64,000 bases of DNA, taken from NCBI GenBank assembly GCA_023055505.1, contig JALIRH010000002.1, positions 15,771,244 through 15,835,243 of the forward strand, given 5' to 3'. Within the stretch, counting starts at the first letter, position 1. Every line of letters starts with the position of its first letter. This stretch comes from Callipepla californica brunnescens. Taxonomy: Eukaryota > Chordata > Aves > Galliformes > Odontophoridae. The translations under genes and the position numbers were made by a program. Of this stretch, positions 49,501 to 62,010 are shown piece by piece. The notes under the pieces are model-generated. The model made no database searches. It was given only the letters and a program-made list of their open reading frames with translations, and was not told the origin of the DNA.

Positions 49501-50539
49501 GTATCTATGTGCAAATGACAAAATGTGCAAAAATGAGAAATAATCTATAACAGTAAAATAATCTAGATCTTACTGGATTTCTTTCCCCATTTGGGGTTTA
49601 TTATACAAGCTGATGCAGTATGAAATCAAGCTCATAAATAGTTTGTGCAAATTAATATATGATATCCGCTTCTAAGTTAACATCAGTTTTTTCTACCTTG
49701 CTAAAACTACACAGAATATATTTCCTTAAAGCATTTAATTGCTAGCAGTTTTTAAACAGTTGGAGTTTTCAATGCAGTGCCAGGTGGAATATCAAGCAGA
49801 AAATAGCTGGAAATTATTGACTTCCTTTTCTGGTAGTTTAATTCAGAAGCTGTGGAATATCTAATCTTTCTGTTTTGTGAACTACTGATTCTTTAGGTAG
49901 GTGTTGCTACCTTCACAATGCCATTGCAGTGTCTGGGATCAGAAATGCACAGCAGTATGTGCATTTGACATGTCAGCATAGTATATAACTGCATAAAGAA
50001 GAGAGATGAACATACATAGATACAAGTAAGAATTGTGAGATTCAGGAACACCTTAAGATGGGCAGTCCTTTCCATAGCATCATGATGGAATTGTCATTTG
50101 GTGTATGTTAGGTGAATGTTGTAGAGGCCAAAGGCCTATGCTGCAGTTTGCAATACAATTAGGATCATAACAATGTTATGTTGTTAAAAACTTTATTTCA
50201 TGGTATGTTTGCAATAATGTTGCCTTGAACACCCTCAGGATGCAAATAATTTGTGGAGACATTTGGGAGATTTACCTGTAAGTGAACTTCTACTACAAAC
50301 TAAAATTCTTTAAGGGACCTCCTTTGTTGTGTAAAGTGTTTGAATTAACATCTACATTTGAGTTAACTTCCTGTGTTTTTCTCTACTTTTTTATAGTGGA
50401 AAAGTGAAAGGGAAAGGAGTCATTTACTGAAAAATCATTTCTATTCACTTAAAGATTTTTCACTCATTATTTACTCTCTGTCTGAAGAGATCAAATACTT
50501 GTTTGCCAGTGGTATTTTGAATGCACAGGAAAGGAGGCC
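46530..50539. other. Non-coding intergenic stretch
   Basis: 4 kb with no recognised repeat family or gene. Confidence 0.5.
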
Positions 50540-51590
50540 AACCAGTGGAGACAACCAGTTAGCACAGAGAGGTGGTGGGTAGTGCATTTCAGTAGTGGTG
50601 GCAGCAGTGTGAAAGACAAGCCACATTCTGGTCAGCCATGTACAGCTGTCACACCACAAAATGAAGAGCATCTCAATCAGCTACTTCAATTGAATTGGTG
50701 GATTATGATTATGGAACTGTGCATGGAGATGAATATCTGCCTCAGTGTTGGAAGTGATGGTAGCAGTGCTGGAGTATCTCAAATGTTGTACCAGGTGGGT
50801 ACTATGAATGCTCACACAGACACAGAAAGAACACGATGTGCAAGTTTTTCAGGGCATACTGTACCAATACGAGGCTGAAGGTGACCGTTTCCTGGATCTC
50901 ATCAGTGACAGTGATGAGACATGGTGTCACCTCTATGAGCTGGAGTCAAAAAAGCAGTTTGTGGAGTGGTGACATGAGTTCTTCATCAAAGAAAAAGTTC
51001 AAGATGCAGTCTCAGTGGGTGAAGTGATGTGCACTGTATTTTGGGATAGAAAAGAGGTGATCCTTCTGGATTTCTTGGAACATGGACAAACCATCAATTT
51101 TGACTGCTACATTGTGATACTGACTAAACTGAAGGCTTGAATAGTCCATAGTCAGGGCAGAGAAGAAGACAACCTCCCTCTTGCAAGACAGTAAGGCCTC
51201 ATACTAGTTTGAGGACTGTGGAGCACATTTTCAATCTTGACTGGACTGTCCTACCACACCCACTGTATAGTCTACATTGGTGCCTTCTGACTTTCATCTG
51301 TTCAGGCCAATGAAAGACAGGTTGTGTGGGAGACATTTTCCTAGTTAAGACATCATAGCAGCTGTGAAACTGTTGGCAGCCTCCACTGTTTCTGACTACA
51401 GGTGTGACATGGAGGCTCTTGTTCATTGCAGGTGAAAACGCATAGCTAGTGTTGGTGACTGTGATGAAAAATAGTGATTTGTAGCTAAGAATATGCTCTA
51501 TCAATTAGCATTGTTGTGTTCTTTTTATCTGTTGTAATTTCCATTCAAATACATATGAGGTATTATTTTTGGAGCAAGCATAAACTTGCA
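50540..51590 (+). mobile_element. Decayed mariner (Galluhop-like) transposon, 5'-truncated
   Basis: Plus-strand frames show mariner transposase pieces: SGQPCTAVTPQNEEHLNQLL (about 50630-50690), SDETWCHLYELESKKQFVEW (about 50910-50970, the region of the first catalytic Asp of the DD34D triad), VMCTVFWDRKEVILLDFLE (about 51025-51080) and LDWTVLPHPLYS (about 51235-51270). Stop codons (TGA about 50972) and frameshifts break it. The segment of the second catalytic Asp is deleted, and the third region is garbled. The 3' end resembles the family's TIR-proximal GAGGTATTATTTTTGGAGC at about 51555-51575. The 5' terminal part is missing. Inactive. Confidence 0.88.
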
Positions 51591-51599
51591 AAAGACTTT

Positions 51600-54500
51600 G
51601 AACTGAAAAGCACTTCACAAATTCTATGCATTCATAATAAAAATTACCAAGTCCTCCATTACTCTGCTATTTACTGTGATTGAAGTGGGTGCACCCATTC
51701 TTCCTGATTTATTTTTAATCTTTCCAAGCTGAGACAGATGGAATCTCAAAGGAGTACTGTCAGTGTTGAAGAGACATCTTCTCCCAGCTCTGATTAATTT
51801 GAAAACCTAAGCTTCTAATAGAGATAAACAAACTGAATTCAATGCCTAAATACTTATGAGGCTCTTCAGTTCTTACTCCTCTCTATCTTGACAGAGTCTT
51901 CAAGATGCTGATATGTAAATATTTTGCAAATTAGGCTCTGAGTATCTTGTTTTCCATAGGAAAACACTGAATTCCTAAATATTCAGCTGAACGTGAAAAC
52001 CAACCAGACAGTCTGCAACTCTGGTTAGTCATCCAAGCATAAGCATTTTGCAGCTTTGATTACTCATTCAGTTGATTTTCTAGTTCTAATATAAAACAGT
52101 AATATTTCTAGTAAAATTAAGGCAAAACTTGGATTTGAAAATGCTGTCGATGGAGGCTTGTTTCCTCTTCTCAGGAGACCTGATGTGTTCTGGTATGTTT
52201 GATGCTACATCATAGAGAATTAAATATATTGATGCTATCATAAAGAAAGGTACAGTCATTTTTCATGAATGAGACTGATCTGTTAAGATTATATTTATTG
52301 TAGACAGCATCGCCGTAGTTCTAAAAGCTCTAGAAATACCATCAGAAATTTTAGTTGTCAATCAGTGAAACTGAGGCCTGCCCCCAGTAAAAGGCCTCCA
52401 AAATTTCAGATTTGGTTATAGAGTTTTTTGTTTCAAACACATATTGAACTCTGCTTATTGAACACAGGCCTCTCTGTGGGAGGATCTGGGATGTGAGCTT
52501 TTGAGTTTCATGACCACTCAAGGGTGGATTGGGATTCCTCACACCACTTTGTTATTCAAGTACTGAGGCAGGTACCTTCCCTGCTTTGTATGAGCTACCT
52601 CTTCTATCTATGGCAAAAAAGTATATGCCCTCTTGCCCAGAGAATTTAATACCTTCCCTTCATCTCAGTAAGGCTTTTTTATTTTTATTTTTTGAATTGG
52701 TGGTTTCTTCCAAGGTGACACTATGAAGGAGATAATCAAGGTCTATAGCATCATATCATTAAAAAGCATTTGACTCTTGAACAAAAAGCAGATAATGTGT
52801 AAGATTAAAAGAAATTGTGATCATAAAAGAAAGGATGGGATAGTAAGCAAATAACTGTCATGGGGGATGAAATATTAATTCTATTGACGTCAATAATCAC
52901 AATACTATGTTAAATCAATTTTTGATCTTCTAGTTACTGATGGAATTATGGTAACAGGTGTAGAAGCAGAAGGCATTTTACCTTGCCTTCCCATTTCCTA
53001 CCCGTAAAATATGCCTCTGATTTTCAACTAATATCCAGTAAAGCCTTGAATGAGGGACCATGAAAAATCACATTCTGAAGATAGTAGCAATGAAGGATTA
53101 GGTAGGGACAGCTCCCAGTTATACTGGCAGGGAATGATTCATATGACATTCTCCTTTCTTATTACAGTCCTTGTCACAAAAATTGGGTTTTAAATCCCTT
53201 AGTCATCTTCTAAATGATGACACAGTAACACACCACTTTGACCCTTACAATGCTTTATAAATTAATTAGAGAGAAAATTCTCCCTGTTCTCCTGAACACT
53301 TCTTTCTCCTTTCAGACCTGCTACCTGTGGAAAATAAGCAGCAGAGAGAGCTGTACCTTCAGCATTTCTATTACTCCTTTCCCAAAGGAGTTGTAAGTAT
53401 TCATACCTCGTAAAGATGTAGTCCCAGTTCAGGTAAAAAACAGGCCTACTGAATAGCTGTGTATTCTGCAATCATTATGAAGTCTGCGAAGTCAGGAATC
53501 TAGTTACTAGTCTCACTCTTAAAAGGAAATTTTTCCTTGACTTTTTCACTCGTGTTTCTCCTGTTTGAAGGCTGTTCTAAGGCTTCCTTATTTTATTGAG
53601 TAAGAAGGAATCTTTTCCTCATTTTCAGCCTGAAATTAAGAGTTGATATCCCTATGTTCTTCTGAAAATTCTACCACAAATATGAGTGAGAGTTCAGTTT
53701 CTCAGAAAACTTCCGAGCTACTAAAAAAGAGCACCATTTCCGCAAGTGATTTTCATTTCCACACACCACTTTAAAGAATTTTAAATTTGTGTAGCTTTTT
53801 AAAAGAAGCAAAGGTTTTCAAAATTATCTACAACTTTATTCATATTTTCCTTCAACTGACATCCAGTGGAAAGCCAGCATAATAGAACAGCTCTAATATA
53901 TATCATATAGATGGATGTGTGTTGTCATCCTCCTCAAGTGTTGAAAAAATTCTTGAAAATGTATGTACAAACTGGATCTCTTCAGTATTTTTGCTCAGAG
54001 CTCCCACTGCTTGCTCCAGTCCTGGAAACCTGTGGTGGTGACTTGAGGGAATCATGGGACATGTACAGCCTGACCACCACTCAAATTGTAGTTGAGGGAG
54101 AATGCAGCAAACTGCTTACTTCCCTCATGTGTTTGGTCAAAAATAAATTCTGTATCTTCATCACAAGCATTGACTCAACCTCTCTCTGCCTCAATTTCCC
54201 ATCTCAGAGAAGGGATAATGCAATAGAGACTAAGAGATGTTCAAAGGCTGTGATAACATAAAGTAAAAAGCAGCAGAGAAATAAGTGTCACTACTGAAAA
54301 TAAAAGCTCAGAGACTGTTCTTGAGTGGAAGTTTCTCCCATAAGGAGTAACTGATTCCTACTGCTGTAGTGGTAGAGAGCACGTGCAACAGGATAACGCC
54401 TTGAAAATGTCCTTATTGATGCTGAAACGTGGAAGGTAGTCTCTCTCATGAAAATGAGGCATGACATTTGCCAGAGATGTCTTCTTGGCCAATGTAAGCC

Positions 54501-57500
54501 TTGTACGGTTTCTTAAAGAAATAATTTCACAAGAGTGATGATCTGGAGGGAAGAAGTGACACTTGTCTGGTGGGGGCCTACATGCTATAAATGCCTCATT
54601 ATTTTATCGTAGTGTGCTAAGGAAGGCAAAATGAATTTAGAAACCAAACTCTTACTCCTTCCCAGCCCCAAACCATCAAACTGAATTCACAGCTTAAACA
54701 GCAGAGTTAGGGAAATAGCCTAGAGCATGTGGGAAAAGATGCATTTTAAAAACACTCCTGCAAAAACAATAAAATTCTTCTGACAACAGATGAAAGCAAA
54801 AGGCACATTTTCACTTCAGTCTCTGAAGACTGAATCCATGCTGCAGAGCTCAGAGGTCGCTGGTTAGTTGCTGTTACAGACATCAGTGTTTGAGGATTAA
54901 AACCAGTGTTGGTAAACACAGGTTTTAGTGGTTAGCCTGATAAGATACACATTATAAATTTGTGTTTAGCTGTACCCTTGATGGTAGCTCTCCTGCATAC
55001 CCACCCTGTTACTGTGGGTTTACTGAAGTATATCACTTTGAAGAATCATCTTTTGAGTACTACAGCAGAAGGAAATAAATAATTTCTTTCCCATCTGATT
55101 TTTTTCCCCACACAATGCTCTGTTTCCCGCTGTGTATCTAATACACTCAAGTAGCTTTGTTGCTCCTGGCACAATCTTAGAGTGGTAGATTTCTGAAATA
55201 CTGACAGAGGTTCGGATTTTTGCCCAAAATCACAATCAGAAGAATCTGATTTCTTACAGCTGTCCTTAAGTGGACAAATAATTTAATCTTAAGTGAAAAG
55301 ATAATTTAATTTTGTTATGATTGTAAGCAGAAAGGGGAGTTAATACCTTTGAAAAAGAGGATTCTATTGATAAAAGAAAGGCAGTAAAGTCATTTAGTTC
55401 CTGTGAGAACAGAGGTATGTACCACTCTCCAAACTAGACCAGCGGATGATTTCCAGCTTTGGACCGAAGGTCTGCCAAATGGACTGTGTCTATGCCATAT
55501 AAATTCTCTGACTCCCACATAGAGTATATCAACACCCACAGTGCTTGTGGGACTGTTACTTCCCATGTCATGAGATAAGCTCCAGAGGCTATACTACAAC
55601 ACCCTTGCCAGCACTGATGGGGCAGAGAGTGCCCTTGCCTGTGTCTAGCTGCTGCTCAATTTACTGCTATTCACTACATGCAAGTATCACCTGCAGAACA
55701 GCTTTCTGGAATAGAACAGAGCTCTATTATCCCAAATAGCTCTCTGTATTTCCTTCAGGCTCTGGGAGCTGTCTCCTGCTACTATTTATTTGCTTTCATA
55801 TAGTTATTGTCCGTCCATAAGTCGAAAAACAAATCTCTTTGTGGACAGGATAGTTGCATTTCATTGTCACAGGACCTCTTTCTTCTGTAGAGCTGTCAGG
55901 GGAACTGCATTGCTGTGTTCTAAAATTGATATAAACTCGAGGTATGCCCATGACAGACAGCAACTATCATGCCTCATAACTCATTCTTGTTGGATGGATG
56001 ACATTTATTTTAGATGCTACTTGCTTCCTGTTCTTGTCTGTTGATTTATTTTTGTTTTGTTTTGTTTTGCTTTTCTTCACTTGTATCTATATATCTTATT
56101 TTCATTATTCCCTATTTAGATGTATTCAAATTATTGGATTTAAATAGTGTCTAACAATGAGAAGGAACTTTTATGTACCACTCACTTCAAATAAATATAT
56201 TGCATGAGATTACTACTGCTTTTGTTATTCTTTGCATTCTATCTGACCCCATGCTTTGGTCTTTGGAGCTTTTCTCATCTGCACCTCTGAGTTAGAAATG
56301 TGTACACAGCAGAAATATCTCACCAGCTTATGGAATACAATGCACTCAGGATACGGAATTGCCAACACAGAAGCTGCTTAGTTTTCCCTTAGTACTTCTT
56401 CTGGTTTAAATTCAAGCACTAAATTTCAGAGTAAGCCCAAGGGTTCTTTGGGTAAAGTGTGACAGAGTTCAGTGCACCTCTTCATAATAGAAAGGGAAAA
56501 GATCCATCAAAAAGACTCAGTCAGTGTAGGTCAGCATCTTTGTCTAAGTATATTTCCATAGAGTGTTTTGTGATATACCACAGTATCACTTTTTAAAATG
56601 ATATCAAATAGTGTGTGAAAGTGCCTTTATTTCATGAGGGAAACTCAACAAGGTACAGGGTAAGACATGGGGCTACCTGTGTCTGAAGGATGCTGAGGCC
56701 TTTGGGAACCTGTCTGCAGCTGATGCTCAGTGCCCTGCCCCGCACTGCTGAGCACTTGCTCCCTGGATTCAGTGTGGGACCCTCAACCCAAGATAAGGTC
56801 ACCTCTCTGTGCTGTCATCAGGCCAAGGTACCTCAAGGTTTCAGTAGTCTGTAGCTCTGCCTATATCTTAATTTCAAATATCTAAGATTCACTGTTTTCA
56901 TGTAAGTGGTGAAAAAGTGTGCATCTTTCAGTGCTTGTAGGCACTGTTTCTAAATGAGCTTGAAGATCTGGCTCTCTGTCCCATGAATGATTTAAAGGTT
57001 AATAATAGGCTTTATAAATTGCATTAAAAACAAGCCACAATTCATATCACAAATAGAAATGAAGTCAAAGAGAGAAGGCAGGCTGTACTCTGGATAGTAT
57101 TTGGCACTTATAACTTCATATTCTCTTTCTGAAGTACCTCTCATGTTTTAATTAAAGTGCTTCTCATCTTATGTACATTCTTTTGTTTTCATTATAGATT
57201 TAGTGACTGCATTCACCTCTCTGTGCTGTCATCAGTGGCTGCAACTGAAGCTAAGTGCTGCTAATAACTTTTACTTGCCCTTATTTGTATTGATGTCAGA
57301 TGTTCCATCCAGCAACATTTTTCTAACGTTGACCATTTCCAACAGAGCAGGAAGACTACTAGGAACAAAGAAATCAACAAACAAATAAAAAAGAAGAAAT
57401 AGCATTATTTCTATTTCCCACATTGTGAGTCTCCTGTGGACCCAGTATATGACCTTCTTGTACAAAAAAGGAGAAAATCTATAGAAAAACTTGATTCATT

Positions 57501-58130
57501 GAATCTTCTACTGTGTTTTTCAGATGTGTACCACAAACCACACAAGCTGACTATTGACACTTGTTTTCCAGTTGATGTGAGACAGGGTTTAAGAGGTTTT
57601 CCCAAGGCAAGGTAGCAAATCTATGGCAGTTCAAGTTGTGAGAAGGGGAGCAGAGATGTTTTTTGCACCAAGTTCATTTCCAAACTACTGGATTTGCCCA
57701 TTAGAATGACTATAAGAAACGGTATCACTGTACTGATGCCTGTAAAATTTTACCCTGTAGGCAAAATCACTTAAACAAAGTTTCTTGTAGCCCAGCCACA
57801 TTTGCTACTGAAGTTCACTCAGGGATGCTTTGGGATGGTGCTAGTTCTTTGTTCTAGATAGGATTTTCTCAGATTAGTCAACTATAACCTTGAGAGCTAG
57901 AGGCAGCCTGGGACATAGCTCAGAGAGGTGAGAAATGCTTCACTCAGCTTCAGGAGTGTTCTCATCCCATGTTTACTTCACTTCCATGTGAGAATCAATG
58001 GCGTCTTTTAACTCTACAAGTGGGATGTAAATTATGAGTTGGCTCATTGATGCAAGGATGGCCTCCAGAGCTGTATCATGTCCTTCTGCTCCCTAATTTC
58101 CTCACTACAGTACTGGCAAAAGGTACTTGA
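51600..58130. other. Non-coding intergenic stretch
   Basis: 6.5 kb, mostly AT-rich, with (TTTTG)n near 56045-56072. No transposon family or gene recognised. Several frames of 60-116 codons were examined and show no known protein. Confidence 0.5.
56045..56072 (+). repeat. (TTTTG)n simple repeat
   Basis: Four to five TTTTG units. Confidence 0.85.
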
Positions 58131-58510
58131 TTCATAGAATCACAGAATATCCCAAGTTGGGAGGGATCCACAAGCATCATTTTGTCCAACTCTTGGCTCC
58201 ACACAGGACCCCCAAAATTCAAACATTCAATTTGTGAATATCCAAACACTTCTTGAACTCCAACAGCTTGGGCCATGACCCTGGGGCCTGTTCCAGTTCC
58301 TAACCACACTATGGTAAAAATAATTTTCCTAAAACCCCGCTTACTCTCACCTCTATCAGCTTCATGCCATTCCCTCAGGTCCTATCAGTGGTCACTGGAC
58401 AGAGATGGACAAGGTCCTCTTCCTTCTCTTTAAAATGTTGCCTAGATGACTCAACTACCAGTATGTCCTCTCTGATCTCATTATAGGAGACGGTTCAGAA
58501 ATCCACCATT
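58131..58510 (-). mobile_element. CR1 LINE fragment
   Basis: ttcatagaatcacagaatat begins a reverse-complement CR1 3' end with gttgggagggatccacaagc, cttgaactccaacagcttgg and gccattccctcaggtcctat. About 380 bp and moderately diverged. Confidence 0.92.
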
Positions 58511-59735
58511 CCTCAAGGCTCACTCTCATAGTAAAATCAGAAAGTGATGCACATCCTAAATAATTCATATTCTTTATTTTCCCTGATCTTCTTCCTAAAC
58601 CTATACTGTTGTACTTCCCTTTCTCTTTTCCCCAGGACTAAATATTTCCCTTGCATTACAGTTCATTCCTCTTTGTCCAACCTCTTCATGCTTGTCCTTT
58701 AATCAAATTCCTCCACCTTTTGCATACCACACTAGAAAACATGCATGCTTTTTGTTAAAAAAATCTTGAGTACTAGCCAGATTTTATGCTCCCAATATAA
58801 CAATTTTGCAAAACAAGCAAGCACTAATTACACAAAGAGTCAAATTGTGGTGCAAACTCTTTCCCCCATCTTGTGTCAAGTATCATTTGTAAATGAATTT
58901 GTGATGCATGGAGTCTAGTTTTCCTGGTAGATCCATTTCCCCTTCAACAATTCAACTGATCTGAAAACAAATTGGCCAGAAACTCCTTCAGCTTCTCAGG
59001 CTGTTGATGCACATTGCAACCCAGTTTATTTTATGAGGTTTAGAAATACACCATTACTTTTACATCCTCTCTCCAGGGGTACAGTAGATGGCCAGCAGTG
59101 CAACCAGAAGCAGTGCCAGAGCATAAAATAAACAATTCTGAAATCCGCAGAGAGTTCATCTGTATTTCAGGATGTACTATCTTGAGTGGTTTGAGAAACC
59201 AGTACTTCAAAGCTGTTCTGTACTGCCACAGACCACACCAAAGTCCAAGGCACACCAAGTAGGCAGAATAGAAGTTAGAAAAGTAGTTAGCAGATGTTGC
59301 AAAGTCATAATAATGTCTAATATATAGTCTCTGTTGGGTTGTTATTTCATTCCATTTCATTCATTTTTCTTATTTGGAAGTTGCAATATTTTTTACTAGG
59401 TAGCAAAGACCTTTAATTATTATTATATTAATGCTATTTATGATTTTATGCAAGAACAGCAAAGAAGCTATAGGGGAGCTATCCTCTGTGCACAAAAACA
59501 CAAAGCTAATTCTAAGTCTAAAGAACTTCAAATATGAGTGACAGATGGAGAGAGAAGATAGACAGAAATAAGGGCACACCTGGCTGAGGCTGGGTGCAGT
59601 TGTTGGGAAACTTCTGTACACCATGAGGAAACAGGTTCCTTGAGTCTGGTTGGGATCAAGTTTATTTTCTTTATGGAAGCCCATATGGTTCTGTGCTTTG
59701 GATTTGTCATTGTAACTGCATTGATGGCACACCAG
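58511..59735. other. Non-coding intergenic stretch
   Basis: No repeat family or gene recognised. Confidence 0.5.
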
Positions 59736-59739
59736 TGTT

Positions 59740-60157
59740 AGGCTATTGCTTCCTCTTTTTATCTGCTCTTTTGCTACAGGATGTAGACCAAATGGACCAG
59801 AGACTGGGAGGAGACAGCTGGGACAGCTGACCTGAATTGGCCAAAGGGACTTCTGACATCTCATAATGTCCTGCTCTGCAATACGAACTGAGGATAGGAA
59901 AGGAGAGGGTTGCACTTTTGGCATCCAAAGTGTCTGTTTCTCATCAGTCTGCTTGTGGGATTTGGAGAGTGGTTGTCCGCATTGCATGCCTTTTCACCTT
60001 CCTCTTCCTTCACCTGTTAAAATGTCTTTACCTCAATCCTTAAGTTTTTTCATTTTTGCTGTTCCTATACTCTCCCCAGCCCCACTGGGGCTGTGGGACA
60101 GAGTGAGCAATAGGCTGGATCAGCTTAAATGCTGGCTGGGGTGAACCTACAACAGCG
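59740..60157 (+). mobile_element. ERVL-type LTR remnant
   Basis: Resembles a widespread avian ERVL LTR: agacagctgggacagctgac, aattggccaaagggacttct, a pyrimidine-rich segment with TCTTTACCTCAATCCTTAAG, and the terminal TGCTGGCTGGGGTGAACC. Ends are approximate and no target duplication was identified. The 205-codon minus-strand reading frame that crosses it is an antisense artefact. Confidence 0.65.
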
Positions 60158-60159
60158 TA

Positions 60160-61144
60160 TCACAAAAAACACAAGGCATATGTAATAATGAATTAGGTAT
60201 TCGATTCATCTTTACATCCAGTCCAGAGAAACTGGCTATGGTTATGAGAAGTTTACTTTGCCTGTTTAATATTTGTCTTTGGGTAAAATTATTTCTTTGG
60301 TGTCTGCCAATCTCCACAGATAAGCACAGTCTAGTCCAGCTCTAATACCATCTTCTACATCTCCAAATTTTCTCAGAAGAACACCATTCAGATCTTCACT
60401 GAAATGATCTTGATCACGGCAGTCTTACTCACTATGTGGTATACACATAGCGTACACAGAGATCTCTGTATCCTTTACAAGCCCATCCATGCTCAGCAAT
60501 TTCTCTGCTCTGACAAAAAATGTATCTGATGTTTCATGAGATTACTTGAGAAAGACGCATCTATGACTTGAGGATACTGAAGGGAGCTGTCCACAGTGTA
60601 TAGACAACCATCTAGAAACTTATTTCTGTATCTGTTTGGGCAGGAGTTATTGTAGTATTTGGATTTTTCTCTCAGTTAAATTTATGATGAGAAATGGGTT
60701 GGCAATGGGGCTGTGCAAGGCTTATCCTGGTGTTGGATCTTGCAACCCAAATCTGTGTTATTGTACTTGTTTCACTTTCAAGAAAGAGATTTCAAGTCTA
60801 TTGAAATCTCTTCAATTTCCTAAACTTTTATCTACTGCAAAGCACACAAACATTTTTCTACAAATGTCTTAAGAATTAAAATTTTCTACAATTGTCTTAA
60901 GAATAATAGAGACAAGTGGCTGGCGGGCAGTTTTATAAGCAAACCCCATTTCTTAAATATGGAATGTCTTTTTTTTATGTTTTTGTGTGTGTGTGTATGT
61001 TTTGCTTTTATTTCTTTGCTGTTCTTATATCCTATTCTGTTTTTGTTTCGTTTTTTTTGTCAGTTTTCCTACTTCATGTGCTTTTATTAAGTCTTGAAGA
61101 AATCCATCTGGCTAGCTGGCCTGTTATCACTCTTTCTGAGTGAT
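60160..61144. other. Non-coding intergenic stretch
   Basis: AT-rich, with a GTGTGTGT run near 60985-60998 and a 34-bp near-duplicate (two copies of AATTTTCTACAAnTGTCTTAAGAAT type sequence) around 60850-60905. No gene supported. Confidence 0.5.
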
Positions 61145-61810
61145 CTTTCTGATCATCCGTTGGGAGATTTACCCAGATGTTATAAAATACTAGGGTTTCC
61201 CATTTGATCCTATTGTCAAAGCAATCTACTTGTTCCATGTAACATCAGTAACATGGTGTGTAGAGGAGACCTGACCTTTAAACAATCAATTTAGTTCTGG
61301 TAGTCAAAGTGCTAGAAGAAGCTGTGCTTCAGTACCAATCACTTCCAAAGCAGCCTGAACCTCCTTGTACGCTGCTTATATTTTTCAGTTGGAGTGCAGC
61401 ACTCTTTGGATCCCCTGTATCCTCCACTCCAAAATCCAAGGGGTCCACCTCATGTCTCCCCTGATGTTCTTTGTCAAAGACTCTTAAGTGGAGCCCTTTT
61501 CCCCAGCTGCAGTGTAAGGCAAGTTTTCTACATCTTGTCTTGTCTAGCCTGGTCCCCGGGCTATTGCATAGACTTGATTAATTTGTTCAAAGTTTTGCTG
61601 TTGCTCAGGGCCCCAACAAATCTCATTCTTTTGTATTACCTGCTGGAGAGGTCTTACAATGAGACTGTAATCTGGGATATGCATTCTACAGAAACCCATA
61701 TCACCTAGGAAACATTGGGTTTCCTTCTTACTGTTTGGAGGATTTCTGACTGTGCTTCTTGCTGCACAGGAAAGAGATCTCTCCAAATACCTGGAGTTGG
61801 AAATCACATG
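61145..61810 (-). pseudogene. ERVL-type pol remnant (RT end to RNase H)
   Basis: The minus strand shows CFLGDMGFCRMHIPDYSLIV followed by RPLQQVIQKNEICWGPEQQQ, the segment joining the reverse transcriptase thumb to the RNase H of retroviral pol; the flavour is that of ERVL. The match appears to continue below 61540 in shifting frames into RNase H and beyond, with stops and frameshifts. A decayed endogenous retrovirus fragment without coding capacity. It runs opposite to the ERVL-type LTR at 59740-60157. Confidence 0.75.
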
Positions 61811-61949
61811 GGGAGTACTGGAGACTTATGGGATTTGTCGTCTGTCTATTCTCAGTGTACCTTCTTCTCAGAGAGCCAGAACCCATTTAAGAATAGCTGA
61901 GACTGCCAGGAGCCAGGTCTCACAAGGTACAGCCTCCCAGCACTGTACT

Positions 61950-62010
61950 CCACTACTAACAGCTGGCTGCATAATGTCATGATATGGAATGCCAATAAAA
62001 AAAGGGCAAA
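61950..62010 (-). mobile_element. Possible LTR start fragment
   Basis: catgatatggaatgccaata on the plus strand resembles the region near the start of the solo LTR pair (catgatgttatgatgtggaataccagta type). It lies just beyond the pol remnant on the same strand, so it may be a recombined or related LTR. Short and weak. Confidence 0.35.

Noticed and set aside
59370..59987. 205-codon minus-strand reading frame
   Set aside because: Its first part lies antisense over the ERVL-type LTR at 59740-60157, and the rest is low-complexity (Ile-rich) sequence with no family match.
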